Assembly (NCBI RefSeq): GCF_031834595.1
Contig: NZ_CP115541.1
Location: forward strand, 2,164,501-2,228,500
Length of the DNA: 64,000 nt
Source of the DNA: Stenotrophomonas oahuensis
GTDB taxonomy: Bacteria > Pseudomonadota > Gammaproteobacteria > Xanthomonadales > Xanthomonadaceae
Direction of reading: 5' to 3'
Both the position numbers and the translations under genes were made by a program. Below are positions 28,652-38,110 of this stretch, one piece after another; the stretch's first letter is position 1, and every line of letters starts with the position of its first letter. The notes under the pieces are model-generated. The model had not been told where the DNA came from and made no database searches. It was given only the letters and a program-made list of their open reading frames with translations.

Positions 28652-30763
28652 TCAGCTGACTTCTTCAGCCCGTTGGCCGGCGGGTTGGTTGTCCTTCCAT
28701 GCGCCATACGTGATGCTGCTTCCTTGGACCCGCCAAGTCGTCCGTCCATTGTCCGCCCGGCCCACCACCACGGCGGACGCAGCACTCGGACTGGAGAAGT
28801 CGGCATCCTTCATGAACACGAGGTGGGTGCCGTCGGCAGACGCTGACAGGGCCCCGGTGCTCTGAAGCTCGACCCGCAGCTGCTCGTAAGCATGGTTCTT
28901 ACCTGTCCAATTCAGTCTTGCCTGCGAACCCTTCAAGATCGTGAATCTGTCCGGATGTTGCTTTGCCTGAGCGGTGATCCCAATACGCCGGCTGGCAATC
29001 TCAAACACGATGGAGCTTGGGTCGACTTCCAGAAGGCGCAGCAGTTCCTTGCTCAACTCTTCCTTGCTACGGCGGTCCTGCAAGCGCCAGTGGGATTCAA
29101 GCAGGCCGACCATTCTGGCCTGACGTTTCTCCAGCACGTCGAGCGTCCAGTCGGCATGCTGAAGTACCTCGGTCGTAAGGGCGAACGCTGAGGTTCCACC
29201 CTTGGTGAAGTAGCTTGACTTCTTCCACCCGAAATCTCGATTGCTGGCAGAGCTGTTCTTCTTCCTGCTGAGCAGTGCGAGGTTGCCCAGTCGGTGAACC
29301 CAGCGCTGGTGGTCAGCCTTGTCGGGCATCCACGCTGCCCAACTGCTGTTGGGTGCAGGCTGCTGTGGCATGACATGCTCGACCGAAACAACGTCGTGCT
29401 GATATGTCGCGGAGGCATCCGACATGATCCTGTCGAGTCGCAGCAGCAGCAACGCCAGAGCGCGCGAGGAATGGGTGTCGTACATCGCGCCGTCCAGCGC
29501 CATGTAGGCAAGATGCTGCTCTTCGGCAGACAGCTGCAGCGGAGAGGAGCTGTCGAAGAGGTCCATTTCCGATTCGATCGCCGAAGTCAGTGCGGAGAAC
29601 CGTTCGATACGGCCATTGGGACCGATCCTCCGGATCAGCATCGAGTAACTGAGCCGCTCCAGGTCGCGGAAGAATTCGAGCACCAGGCTTGGGTCGTTAC
29701 GGTGCAGTACGAAGAACCGCAGAGCGGGCGGAACCCAGTCGTTGAACTCCAGTCGATTCAGCCACGTCAGGTGTTCATTGACCTTCTCGGCATGCTGGGT
29801 GCTCGTGTACACCGCATCTCGCAGTTCCGAGAATGCTTCAGCCATGGGGATTATGACCTCATCGACTAGTTGGCGAGGCTGGTGCGACGGAATCACGTGC
29901 TCGTTGAACTCCTTGAGAAGAGTTCCATGAGGTTTGGATTTTCGGTAGACCATGCGGATGTGGCTGAAGAGATCACCGAACTCGCTTCGGCCCAAATCCT
30001 CTTCCTTGCTCTCCCACTTCTGCGTATAATCGTCGCGCAGGGATTCGTCGACCTTACCGATGATGTCTGCTTTCAGAATGTCGGTCGCGCTCAGGTCGAG
30101 TCCGCGGCTGTTGAGAACTCCGAAGATGCGATACGCGGAGTCCAAATCCGGGGTGGCTACAGTGACCAGATAGCAGCGCGTGATGATGAACTGGACCAGT
30201 CGAACAAGATCGGGCTGCGACAGTTTCAACAGTTCCGCCATGAACACCTGTGCGTTGGAACGCAGCCGGTCCTGCGCATCGGGGAGCTTGGCGGTCAGAG
30301 AAACCAGCTGGCTCAAGCCATCCTCATGCTGCACATACGTGCGGAAGAACTCCCGGTCTCTATCCCGTAAAGACAGGCGATAAGAGGCCTGCGTTGCCTT
30401 TACAACGCTGCCTTTCTCGTAAATGCAGCCGGTGATCTCGTTCTGGACAGCTGCGTCGCCCACCGTCGCCCGGATGGCGGAGAGCAACAGGGTCAACGTA
30501 GTCAGACGTTGTTGCCCGTCCACAACGGTGGCTTCGGTCGACGATTCCGGCTTGATGAGAACGATGCTTCCCAGGAAGTATGGCGTTGAATCGCCAAGGT
30601 TCGGGGGTGCAAGCGCCAGGGCCGTGGTCAGGTCGCTGATAAGCTCGTTGGCCTGTTCGGTTCCCCATGAGTAGGGGCGCTGATACCCGGGAATCTGAAA
30701 AACGTAGTCAGCGCTGAAGATGCGGGCGAGCGACTGTTCTTTGGCGGTCAGTGTGTGCGACAT
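28652..30763 (-). CDS. GmrSD-type DUF262/DUF1524 nuclease with C-terminal DUF4357
   Basis: From the ATG at 30761-30763 the protein has 703 residues. The N-terminal DUF262 domain shows I-P-x-Y-Q-R-P-Y-S-W (25-34) and V-V-D-G-Q-Q-R-L-T-T-L near 88 (the NTP-binding DGQQR). The middle DUF1524 domain has E-H-V-M-P-Q ... H-R-L-G-N-L-A-L-L ... N-x-x-x-S-N-R-D-F, the His-Me nuclease. The last 60 residues match DUF4357 (S-P-S-A-A-S-A-V-V-V-G). GmrSD proteins restrict phage with glucosylated hydroxymethylcytosine DNA; the exact target here is unknown. It is a single-gene system at the right edge of the island. Confidence 0.87.
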   Translation of the reverse strand: MSHTLTAKEQSLARIFSADYVFQIPGYQRPYSWGTEQANELISDLTTALALAPPNLGDSTPYFLGSIVLIKPESSTEATVVDGQQRLTTLTLLLSAIRATVGDAAVQNEITGCIYEKGSVVKATQASYRLSLRDRDREFFRTYVQHEDGLSQLVSLTAKLPDAQDRLRSNAQVFMAELLKLSQPDLVRLVQFIITRCYLVTVATPDLDSAYRIFGVLNSRGLDLSATDILKADIIGKVDESLRDDYTQKWESKEEDLGRSEFGDLFSHIRMVYRKSKPHGTLLKEFNEHVIPSHQPRQLVDEVIIPMAEAFSELRDAVYTSTQHAEKVNEHLTWLNRLEFNDWVPPALRFFVLHRNDPSLVLEFFRDLERLSYSMLIRRIGPNGRIERFSALTSAIESEMDLFDSSSPLQLSAEEQHLAYMALDGAMYDTHSSRALALLLLRLDRIMSDASATYQHDVVSVEHVMPQQPAPNSSWAAWMPDKADHQRWVHRLGNLALLSRKKNSSASNRDFGWKKSSYFTKGGTSAFALTTEVLQHADWTLDVLEKRQARMVGLLESHWRLQDRRSKEELSKELLRLLEVDPSSIVFEIASRRIGITAQAKQHPDRFTILKGSQARLNWTGKNHAYEQLRVELQSTGALSASADGTHLVFMKDADFSSPSAASAVVVGRADNGRTTWRVQGSSITYGAWKDNQPAGQRAEEVS

Positions 30764-31023
30764 GGGTTTGGGGAGTCGAGGTCTGGCGAGGATGAGCTGC
30801 CCCGAAATCGACGCGTCCCGGATCTGAGAGTGCAATTGCGCACCCGCAGGACCGGGTCTGGGGAGAGGCGTCGTTCAGAGCTGCGGCTGAGCCGGGGCGG
30901 AAGCCCCGATTAGCGGCTTGGCCAATGGATGCTGTGTCTGATGCGGACGCCTCCCTGTGCGCTGTAGATCCTTCTCGTAGTCAGAGTATGCCGTAGACGC
31001 CACTGGGTGGCGCAATCGGACCC

Positions 31024-31236
31024 TTAGCTGGCGAGCCGAAGCCCATGCAGCGGCCAAACCCGATCCCTCCGACAAAGATCAAAGTCCTCCCCGTACGCCA
31101 CCGCTGCCTCCCCGGCCGGCATCTCGCAATACCACCCCAACTCCTCCCGATCCATCCCCGCATCCGCGTGGTCAATCGCAAACAAGGCCAAAAGCGCCTC
31201 GTCGAACGCGGCCAGCCACTCCGAGTCAATCTGCAT
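31024..31236 (-). CDS. Short acidic protein, intact copy of a locally triplicated gene
   Basis: The 70-residue protein begins M-Q-I-D-S-E-W-L-A-A-F-D-E-A-L-L and contains D-H-A-D-A-G-M-D and G-W-Y-C-E-M-P. I recall similar small proteins in Xanthomonadaceae but no function. Two damaged copies lie at 37967-38110 (fused to other sequence after C-E-M-P) and 36214-36330. Copies bracket the effector module at 32-37.9 kb. Confidence 0.55.
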   Translation of the reverse strand: MQIDSEWLAAFDEALLALFAIDHADAGMDREELGWYCEMPAGEAAVAYGEDFDLCRRDRVWPLHGLRLAS

Positions 31237-31371
31237 TTTTCCGTCCGTCTCCTACGAGGGAGGGGCATGATCTGCGCGCTGCGTCCCAGATCCTGCGACT
31301 GAAGCGGGGCGCTTCAGGTAGCCATTGGTCGATTCCGTAGCGTCGCCCTAAGTCAATGATTTTGCTGGGGT
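31116..31371. repeat. Long direct repeat, left copy
   Basis: About 255 bp shared with 37990-38240 in the same orientation. Identity is very high over the first 190 bp (CCGGCATCTCGCAATACCAC to the GATCCTGCGACTGAA region), then weaker to AGTCAATGATTTTGC. It covers the short gene start and its upstream region. Confidence 0.8.
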
Positions 31372-31402
31372 GGGTAATTGGGTTTCCCTGCTGCAAAAGG
31401 CT

Positions 31403-31700
31403 CGGCCCGAACCCCCCTGCGACGAACGCGTTCCGGCGGGGCCGGCTCCCGACTCCCCCGCCCGCGGCTGCTGCCTGCGCCACATCGGGCTGGGCAAGGG
31501 CACCACGCCCCCCCCTGGGTTTCCGCCCCCCTGCACCTGCCCAGCAGGCCGGAACGCGAGGTCCATTACAGCCAGGTGCAGGCCCTCGCCCACCGCCCAG
31601 CGCTGAAGGGGTTCACGCCATGACCATGACCAAGCCGTCGTACATGCGGTTCAAGGTGGAAGACGACCTGGGCTGCCGCTTCAAGGGCTCGGACTTTTCC
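31403..31700 (+). pseudogene. Remnant of the SymE-like gene and its downstream neighbour
   Basis: Sequence from about 31470 (GCCACATCGGGCTGGGCAAG) to 31690 repeats that of 38664-38918, i.e. the 3' half of the SymE-like gene and the first codons of the next gene (M-T-M-T-K-P-S-Y-M-R-F-K-V-E-D-D-L). Internal deletions and frame breaks leave no full frame. Together with the direct repeat it shows that this flank was once the same as the 38-39 kb flank. The remaining sequence to 32023 shows no gene. Confidence 0.75.
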
Positions 31701-32023
31701 GATACCAAAACCCGACCAACCCTGACACCCTATCGCAACCAGCCGGCCACCCAGGCCTAACCCTAAATGGAGCACCACCCGCATGGACCAGCCCCCGTCA
31801 TCCCCGCTCAACTCCGCACTATGCGACCACCCCGCTGGGGAAGAATCTGTCCTTCTTGCGGCGCGAAGGCCTTCTTCCTCTACAAGTTTCACTTCAGAGG
31901 CTCGCCTGAGTGACGTCGCAAGCCGTGGACAGTTCGTCACTACGATACGATCTCCCGGGGACGAGGTGTGAGCCTTCATTGGAGACTCTGATCCTTCGGG
32001 ACCAATAATCTGTATAGAAGCGT

Positions 32024-32659
32024 ATGAGCGAGACCACAATCGTGAATCAACCAAGAGTTGGCGAGTACTACATCATCAACCCGGACTTCGACGTCGCCCC
32101 GCATGAAGTTGAGTTTTCGAACAAGGAGGCTCTTCGACCCCCGGGAGGCGGGATCATCAGGCCCAGGACGGGTGGATTCCCTAAGTTTTCCGAAACGCCA
32201 GTGATGACAGATTTGGCGCCTGAGGGTTCTCTCCATGATTTCCAGGTCGCCTTTGAAGGTTACTGGCTTGTCTCCGAGCGATTGAAGAGGGTGTTTGAGG
32301 CAGTTGATCCCAGTGGATTCCTGTTCGTGCAATGTGAGCTGATACGCTTTGATGGAAGCACTGGTCCGTTGCACTACTTGTGCGATGTTTGCCGGATACT
32401 GGATGCTGTCGATGAGAATGCTTCCGAGGTGAAAGTCCTTACGGAAGGCTTTCCAAATGGCAGGTTCTATGACCTTGCAGGCGGGGCGCGCCTCGCCTTC
32501 AGAAAGGATGTTGTGAAGGATGCGCACATCTTCAGGTCCCCATTTAATGGCGCGATGATTGTGTGTGATCGAATCATGCGCGACGCCCTTGTCGAGCATG
32601 GATTCGGCGTGTACGGCGGCGATAGCGGTATGGCGTTGGATGACGCGGCAGATTATTGA
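32024..32659 (+). CDS. Imm11-family (MXAN_0049-like) immunity protein
   Basis: The 211-residue protein matches the imm11/DUF1629-type family: A-L-R-P-P-G-G-G-I-I, P-K-F-S-E-T-P near residue 53, Y-W-L-V-S-E-R-L-K-R-V-F-E, C-D-V-C-R-I-L-D-A-V-D-E and G-G-A-R-L-A-F-R-K-D-V-V. Imm11 proteins neutralise polymorphic toxins. It lies 35 bp upstream of a large XVIPCD effector on the same strand, the immunity-first order seen in all three effector loci of this window, so it is probably the cognate immunity protein. Confidence 0.75.
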   Translation: MSETTIVNQPRVGEYYIINPDFDVAPHEVEFSNKEALRPPGGGIIRPRTGGFPKFSETPVMTDLAPEGSLHDFQVAFEGYWLVSERLKRVFEAVDPSGFLFVQCELIRFDGSTGPLHYLCDVCRILDAVDENASEVKVLTEGFPNGRFYDLAGGARLAFRKDVVKDAHIFRSPFNGAMIVCDRIMRDALVEHGFGVYGGDSGMALDDAADY

Positions 32660-32694
32660 TTTCTAGCGGGATGCTTAGTCGATAGGTGGAGAGA

Positions 32695-35600
32695 ATGTCA
32701 TCGAGCAGCGTTGTTCTACAGAGTCACCACGTCATAGATACGGTTCAGTTGAAGAGCAGCGAAATTCTGCAAAAACTGGTCAGTAGCAAGCTTATCGACT
32801 TGGACTCCTCGCGAAATCGATTGTATTTGCCATTCGACGGCGTGCTCGCCGACGAGATCGAGTCGAGTCCTCATAGAGGACGCACCCGTGGCTCATACAA
32901 CACCGCAATTCGTGAAGTCCTCGAAAAAATATCGGCGAGTGCAGATGGAATGGCAGCACTGGACAATGATCCAGATGCGCTTGCCCGCGTCGCGGCTAAA
33001 GTGGAATCCATCCAGGATACCTTGAAGGTCGCCATCATCAATGGAGATGCATTCGCCACCACGCCTGATCGCCTGAGCAAAGATGGAGCAAACGCGGCAA
33101 ACCGCGCAACGATCGGCGATCTCAACGGATATGCAGTACGTCACGCAGACCAGATCGACCATCTCCGTCGAATGGGACCAGTCGAGTCAGAATGGGCGGC
33201 GGTAACTCACAACGAGAGCCGTGTTGCCTTCGTGGTCGAAGCTGCGCAAGCGGAGGGCCGGCACCTTGTCTCCGCCCGTGGTGAGGCACCAGCGAAGGAG
33301 GTTGCCGGCCGCATGGAGATGCGGATGGCCATAGCCCAGGCCCAAGCGGCGAACCGCCTTACGCTGTCGGACGAAACCTCCAAGCTCGTCAAGCAGGTGC
33401 TGGTGGATGAGCTCCCGGAGATCGGCCAGACCAAAGGCGGTATCTACGACCTTGCCGCCCATCCCCCAAAGGCCTACATCCCCCTATCTCAGCGCGGCGG
33501 CATCAGCCCCGAACTGCTCTTCGGCAACCCCACCGCCAACAGCGCCCTCCGCGCTGCGGGCTTGTTTGCCAGTGCGGCCGACGCCGTCACCACCGCACAG
33601 CGCGTTGCCGATCTATACAACCAGGACAACGCACTCGGCGCGCAATCCGAGGCGGTAGGCTTTGCCGCCCGCAACGGCGGCGGCTGGGCGGGGGGTGTAG
33701 CGACGGCCTATGCGCTGGGTGCATCGGCGGGCGCAGGGCCCATGGTGCTCATTGCCGCCGATGCTGCTTTCTGGGCAAAGGTCGGTGATAAGGCCGTAGA
33801 TCTGTGGGAAGACAAGAAGATCTACCAACAGAAGGACGCCAGCGGCGTCGAATGGGAGTTCACCGGCCGCGCCTGGACGCGTTCTGGTATGGCCGATACG
33901 ACCGCCGATGGGGTGGACAATCCGGTTGCCACCACCATTGCGGCGGGTTACGACGTGGCCCGGGCGCTCAACTGCAAGGCCACCAATGCCTCCGTCGATC
34001 TGGCGCTGAAGGCGCTGCCCCCCGCGCAGAATCCGTACCGGCTGCCTGCCAACGATAGTGACCGAGGAAGCATCAGCCCCGCTGACTGGACACGTGATCC
34101 GGCGGACGGTCAATGGCATCGAACGGTGAAGGTCGGTGTGTCCGGTGAGGGAAATCGGGGTAGTTATATGCCCGAGACAGCCAGTCCCGAGCGTGCCGCA
34201 GAGCTGGATGCGCAGGCGGAGGCGGTCATTGCCCGCAATATTGCGAACAGCCCGGCGGCCGTGGCGGCGCGCTACGATCTGGTTTACCACCGGAGCGGTT
34301 GGGCTGCAGATAACCTCGAACGCTCCAGGGCGGCTGACTACGCGATGGGCAACGCGGACAAGCTGACGACCTGGAACGGCCAGAAGTATGAGCGGGTGGG
34401 TGAAGGGCAGTGGGTGCACGATGGGGTGCCCGCCACAGGCAACACATTGCTTGAGCTGGAGAACACCCGCAGTTTGTTGCTGCCGGAGCTTCAGCGGCAC
34501 ACCGACCTGGTGAGCGAGATCAAGGCAAATCCTCCAAGCCCGGAGGACATTGGCCGCGAGCAGACGCAGTATCGCTATCGCATGGTCGGCACGGAGCTGT
34601 TTCCGGGCTGGCAGCAGGCGATTGACGCTGCCGTGCATCGAACCCGGGAGGAGCATGGGCTTCACGGTGGGGCCATGCTGTTGCAGCCGGATGAAGAGGG
34701 GAAGTTCACTGCCGCCAGCCCTATCGCGCATCTGCAGATCGGTGCGGATGGTGTTCGTCGCGTGGTGGCGGTGACCAGCAGCGAAGAGATTCTTGCTGCG
34801 CTGCGGGAGACGAATACGCGTGCGCAAACAGAAGCCGTGGTACCGCAGGCCCCCGAGCTGAAGATTTCGGCGCTTACTCCTCAGCAGTTTGAGGCGCATC
34901 AGCAAGCGCTGCGCGAGGCCAATCGCGCGGGGCTGTCCATGGAGCAGGCCGGGCAGGCGGCGATGCTGGCAGCAGGGCAGCTGGGTTCTCGCGAATCTGG
35001 CGAGTATTCGGATGCTTTGGATGTGGCGGCTTCGACTAGCCACGCATGGCGTGGCTCTACAGATTCTGATGCGATGGCCGCAGCCGAGGCAACCCGCGTG
35101 GCCGAAGCGGCCCGTATGGCCGCATCATCACCACCAACCGAAGCCGCAATCCCCGTAGAGCCGGGCTCTGCCCGGCTGAACAACGACGCACCCCAAACCC
35201 CAACACCCACCCGCCCCGAAGCCGAAGCACTCCACCACCAAGCCCAACAGCGCGAGCAGGAAGCCGCCCGCGCCGAGCAGGATCGCGCCCGCCAGGAACA
35301 GGCAACGACTCCCGCAGCCGAACCTCATACACCGGAGGCGCAGGTCCGCCAGCAGCCCACTGACGGTGCCGCTCCTGCTCAACCCGCACATCCCCCTTCC
35401 AACACAGCCGCGGAAACGCAAGCAACAGCCGCTCACTTGCACGAAAGCGCCCAAGCTTCCAGGATCGAGGTCCAGCACGTCGCTCCCGTCGACCCGGCAA
35501 GTGACCCATCCCTGCACAAAGTGGATGAGCCCCTCAAACCGGTAACCCAGGATACGAAGGAAGCTCCCGAGCACGAAGTCTCTCAAGCCCACGAGCACCA

Positions 35601-36213
35601 CGACACTTTCCTGGCGTCCCAGCTCCCCGTCTACGAAGCTCACCCGGAAGAAGAACTGCCAGCGCCAGAGATGGCGAGCAGCGCCGATGTCCCCGAGCAC
35701 GTGCTACCGGAAGCGGAGCACGCCCAAGCAGATGAACCCGCTCTCAGCCAACTGCAACCCAGCGACCCAGCACACCCGGCCAACGCCCTCTACCGCCAGG
35801 TGCGCGAACAGGTCGAAAAACTGGACCAAAGCCTCGGCCGCACCTACGACGACACCAGCGAGCGCCTCACCAGCAGCCTGATGGTACTGGCGAAGGAGAA
35901 CGGCCTGCAGCGTGTGGACCATGTGGTGCTCAGCAATCAGGTCGGCGACCAGCGCCCGGGCTTCAACGTGTTCGTGGTGCAGGGCGAACTGAACAACCCC
36001 GCACACCGACGTGCCGTGATGCCGACGGAGCAGGCCGTGACAACGCCGCACGAGGAATCGCTGGAGCGGCTGGATGTATTGCTGGAACGCGACATGCAGC
36101 AGGAACAGCAGGCCAACCTGCAGCGCCAGCAGGACCAGGAGCGGGTCAACGAGGAACACGTCCGAGCCATGGTCATGGGTGGCGGAGGCGGTGGTGGTGG
36201 AGGCGGCGGCTAG
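32695..36213 (+). CDS. Large XVIPCD-bearing X-T4SS antibacterial effector
   Basis: The 1172-residue protein ends in the XVIPCD secretion signal (about 1030-1140): H-P-A-N-A-L-Y-R-Q-V-R-E-Q-V, G-R-T-Y-D-D-T-S-E-R-L-T, R-V-D-H-V-V-L-S, N-V-F-V-V-Q-G and E-Q-A-V-T-T-P-H-E-E-S-L, then a Gln-rich segment and an 11-Gly tail. Residues 1-125 match the 124-residue protein at 54768. A Gly/Ala-rich, possibly membrane-inserting segment lies near 310-360, and 370-630 is homologous to the effector at 56130. A low-complexity Ala/Glu/Pro linker (about 790-1020) contains two SMAG repeats translated in frame. The killing activity cannot be named. Confidence 0.85.
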   Translation: MSSSSVVLQSHHVIDTVQLKSSEILQKLVSSKLIDLDSSRNRLYLPFDGVLADEIESSPHRGRTRGSYNTAIREVLEKISASADGMAALDNDPDALARVAAKVESIQDTLKVAIINGDAFATTPDRLSKDGANAANRATIGDLNGYAVRHADQIDHLRRMGPVESEWAAVTHNESRVAFVVEAAQAEGRHLVSARGEAPAKEVAGRMEMRMAIAQAQAANRLTLSDETSKLVKQVLVDELPEIGQTKGGIYDLAAHPPKAYIPLSQRGGISPELLFGNPTANSALRAAGLFASAADAVTTAQRVADLYNQDNALGAQSEAVGFAARNGGGWAGGVATAYALGASAGAGPMVLIAADAAFWAKVGDKAVDLWEDKKIYQQKDASGVEWEFTGRAWTRSGMADTTADGVDNPVATTIAAGYDVARALNCKATNASVDLALKALPPAQNPYRLPANDSDRGSISPADWTRDPADGQWHRTVKVGVSGEGNRGSYMPETASPERAAELDAQAEAVIARNIANSPAAVAARYDLVYHRSGWAADNLERSRAADYAMGNADKLTTWNGQKYERVGEGQWVHDGVPATGNTLLELENTRSLLLPELQRHTDLVSEIKANPPSPEDIGREQTQYRYRMVGTELFPGWQQAIDAAVHRTREEHGLHGGAMLLQPDEEGKFTAASPIAHLQIGADGVRRVVAVTSSEEILAALRETNTRAQTEAVVPQAPELKISALTPQQFEAHQQALREANRAGLSMEQAGQAAMLAAGQLGSRESGEYSDALDVAASTSHAWRGSTDSDAMAAAEATRVAEAARMAASSPPTEAAIPVEPGSARLNNDAPQTPTPTRPEAEALHHQAQQREQEAARAEQDRARQEQATTPAAEPHTPEAQVRQQPTDGAAPAQPAHPPSNTAAETQATAAHLHESAQASRIEVQHVAPVDPASDPSLHKVDEPLKPVTQDTKEAPEHEVSQAHEHHDTFLASQLPVYEAHPEEELPAPEMASSADVPEHVLPEAEHAQADEPALSQLQPSDPAHPANALYRQVREQVEKLDQSLGRTYDDTSERLTSSLMVLAKENGLQRVDHVVLSNQVGDQRPGFNVFVVQGELNNPAHRRAVMPTEQAVTTPHEESLERLDVLLERDMQQEQQANLQRQQDQERVNEEHVRAMVMGGGGGGGGGGG
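35038..35178. repeat. Two SMAG units inside the effector coding sequence
   Basis: A minus-oriented unit at 35038-35060 (complement of GTAGAGCCACGCC...) and a plus-oriented unit at 35155-35178 (GTAGAGCCGGGC...) lie within the effector frame. They are read through as S-H-A-W-R-G-S-T and P-V-E-P-G-S-A-R-L. The GTAG head avoids a stop because it is out of register. Confidence 0.85.
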
Positions 36214-36508
36214 CGATCCATCCCCGCATCCGCGTGGTGAATCGAAAAAAAGGCAAGAAGCGCCTCGTCGGACGTGGCCAGCTGATTCGAGTCAATCTGC
36301 ATTTTTCTCCGTGTCTGCGAGGCGGCGAGCATCATCTGTGGACTGCGCGCTAGAAGGTTCCGAGGGCCACCTCATGAACCCAGGTCACTGCTGACGGCAT
36401 GGTCCTCCAACGGACCTGGCAGGTGTGACATCTCGGTTCATGTATGCTATTCATCTTCAGAGGAAGCGCTATCCGTATCTACTTGATCGACAAGAAGGAA
36501 CTTGGGCG
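36214..36508 (-). pseudogene. Third, decayed copy of the short acidic gene, then leader of the Sel1-like gene
   Basis: Bases 36216-36310 align with 31155-31245 and 38025-38115 (CCATCCCCGCATCCGCGTGG, then GAGTCAATCTGCATTTTT) but carry substitutions and frame breaks. The copy begins immediately after the effector stop codon. From 36330 to 36508 no gene is supported. Confidence 0.7.
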
Positions 36509-37396
36509 ATGGCCAGACGAATTCTCATTTCCGCAACGCTGCTGGCCGCTGTGGCAGCCGCTGGCTACTTCACTTGGGCCCATTCGCGGCTGGAAGAACC
36601 TGCAACCTCGGTTCCTCAGAACGTACACTCCGGTGCCCGTGACACTTCCCCATCAGCTAGCGAATCTCAAGCGACCAATGCAGAGGTGCGCTCGTCCGGT
36701 CCTATTACAGTACTGGCATTTGAAGAACTGAAATCCCGGGCCAAGGCTGGCGATGCGGTCGCTCAGCGACAGCTTGCGCAGACCTACGACGCATGCTTCA
36801 TGGTGAACATGTCGCCGGAGAACTACTTGTCGGATTACGAAACCCGCGCAAAGTACGTTGGCGACAGCGCGGAAGCATCTGAGATGCTTCGAGTTGCACG
36901 AGCACGGGCGGAAGAGTGCAGGAACGTGGACGGCGGTGCGCCCATACCTCTGGAACTGATCAAGGGGTGGTACGCACAGGCGTCCGAAAACGGAGATTTG
37001 GCGTCGAAGGCCACATCAATCTCACTCTCTGCAAAGAAGCCCGATAAGGCTACGTCAAATAACTTGTGGGAAGGTGTCACGCAGTCCGGTGATCCTGCGG
37101 CAGCCTTCTCCTTAGGAGAGCTCGCGGCTGGTTTGGGCTTGATTGCTTCGGACGATCAGCCAGAGGACCTCTTGTCAGGTGTGACCTCCGGATATGCCTG
37201 GATGGTAATCGCCTGCAGAAATGGGTATGACTGCTCGCCGAACAGCCGACTGATGCAGAACATGTGCTTGAACACTGGTCGATGTGCGGGCGAGGATTTC
37301 GAGCAGTTTGTGCGATCGAGCGTCATAACCTCCTCCGATTCGCAGGTTCTCGATAAGAAAATTGAACGGATTTCAGGTTTTCTCAAAGCCCCTTAA
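36509..37396 (+). CDS. Sel1-like repeat protein with N-terminal membrane anchor
   Basis: The 295-residue protein starts M-A-R-R then a hydrophobic segment (5-20), either an uncleaved anchor or a signal. A Ser/Thr/Pro-rich spacer and a helical repeat domain follow, with the motif L-K-S-R-A-K-A-G-D-A-V-A-Q-R-Q-L-A and a later G-W-Y-A-Q-A-S-E-N-G-D-L-A, both Sel1-type. Conserved Cys pairs (D-A-C, E-E-C-R-N-V-D-G-G-A, A-C-R-N-G-Y-D-C-S) suggest periplasmic disulfides. It is paralogous to 47521-48381 and 48639-49523. Role unknown; periplasmic immunity or envelope protection is inference. Confidence 0.65.
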   Translation: MARRILISATLLAAVAAAGYFTWAHSRLEEPATSVPQNVHSGARDTSPSASESQATNAEVRSSGPITVLAFEELKSRAKAGDAVAQRQLAQTYDACFMVNMSPENYLSDYETRAKYVGDSAEASEMLRVARARAEECRNVDGGAPIPLELIKGWYAQASENGDLASKATSISLSAKKPDKATSNNLWEGVTQSGDPAAAFSLGELAAGLGLIASDDQPEDLLSGVTSGYAWMVIACRNGYDCSPNSRLMQNMCLNTGRCAGEDFEQFVRSSVITSSDSQVLDKKIERISGFLKAP

Positions 37397-37405
37397 GGAG
37401 GGCGC

Positions 37406-37903
37406 ATGTCAAGGAAGTCGAAGCTTCGTATCAGATACCTCGTTGCACTAATTGGTAGTCTCGCGCTGATTGCAATAGCTGGAACCATATCCATCGATGC
37501 GGGAAAGCTGCCTTACTCTGAAGTCAATGCTGCGAAGAACATTGGCGTCTTTGAAGATGATGTGCTCAGAATCGCTGCGCTCACTGGCCTTACAGGGATG
37601 TACAGGACTGTCCATGGTTCCACCTCTGCACCGCTGGGTACCGTTGTCGATGTTACGTATGCAGATGGCACCAAGGAGAAGGGGCTTGTCTCATGTTTGG
37701 GAACAATGTGCACCGTGCCTATCGAAGGTACGCAGCAGGCTGCGCCTGGCGGAAGCGCGAGTGGCGGTGACGGTAGCGGCGGCAGCGGTGCGGCTGGTGG
37801 CGGCGGTGGCATCGATACTCCCGGATCGGGTTGGGGCAACCCTTCGCCTCCGATCTGTCTAAATGGCCCCTGCGAAGGCAGCGGTACCGTGACGGTAGGC
37901 TGA
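37406..37903 (+). CDS. Small exported glycine-rich protein
   Basis: The 165-residue protein starts 9 bp after the Sel1-like gene with AAGGAGG upstream, so it is co-transcribed. An N-terminal hydrophobic segment (about 10-27) follows K-L-R-I-R-Y. The middle is beta-rich with C-L-G-T-M-C, and the C-terminus is a Gly/Ser-rich tail with a closing C-x-x-G-P-C. No known family was recognised. It may act with the Sel1-like protein in the periplasm. Confidence 0.55.
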   Translation: MSRKSKLRIRYLVALIGSLALIAIAGTISIDAGKLPYSEVNAAKNIGVFEDDVLRIAALTGLTGMYRTVHGSTSAPLGTVVDVTYADGTKEKGLVSCLGTMCTVPIEGTQQAAPGGSASGGDGSGGSGAAGGGGGIDTPGSGWGNPSPPICLNGPCEGSGTVTVG

Positions 37904-37966
37904 TTTCGTCAGGAACGCTCGCCGGAACCTACAGCAGGGCCGGCGAGCTCTTCCGGGTGCATGCCA

Positions 37967-38110
37967 TCAAGCAAAGGTGATCGCGAACACCGGCATCTCG
38001 CAATACCACCCCAACTCCTCCCGATCCATCCCCGCATCCGCGTGGTCAATCGCAAACAAGGCCAAAAGCGCCTCGTCGAACGCGGCCAGCCACTCCGAGT
38101 CAATCTGCAT
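37967..38110 (-). pseudogene. Truncated copy of the short acidic gene
   Basis: The first 40 residues (M-Q-I-D-S-E-W-L-A-A to G-W-Y-C-E-M-P) equal the intact gene at 31024-31236, then the frame runs into unrelated V-F-A-I-T-F-A and stops. The break coincides with the edge of the long direct repeat. Confidence 0.7.

Noticed and set aside
33613..35043. 476-codon frame antisense to the large effector
   Set aside because: Shadow frame; the sense strand shows homology to a second effector and ends in XVIPCD.
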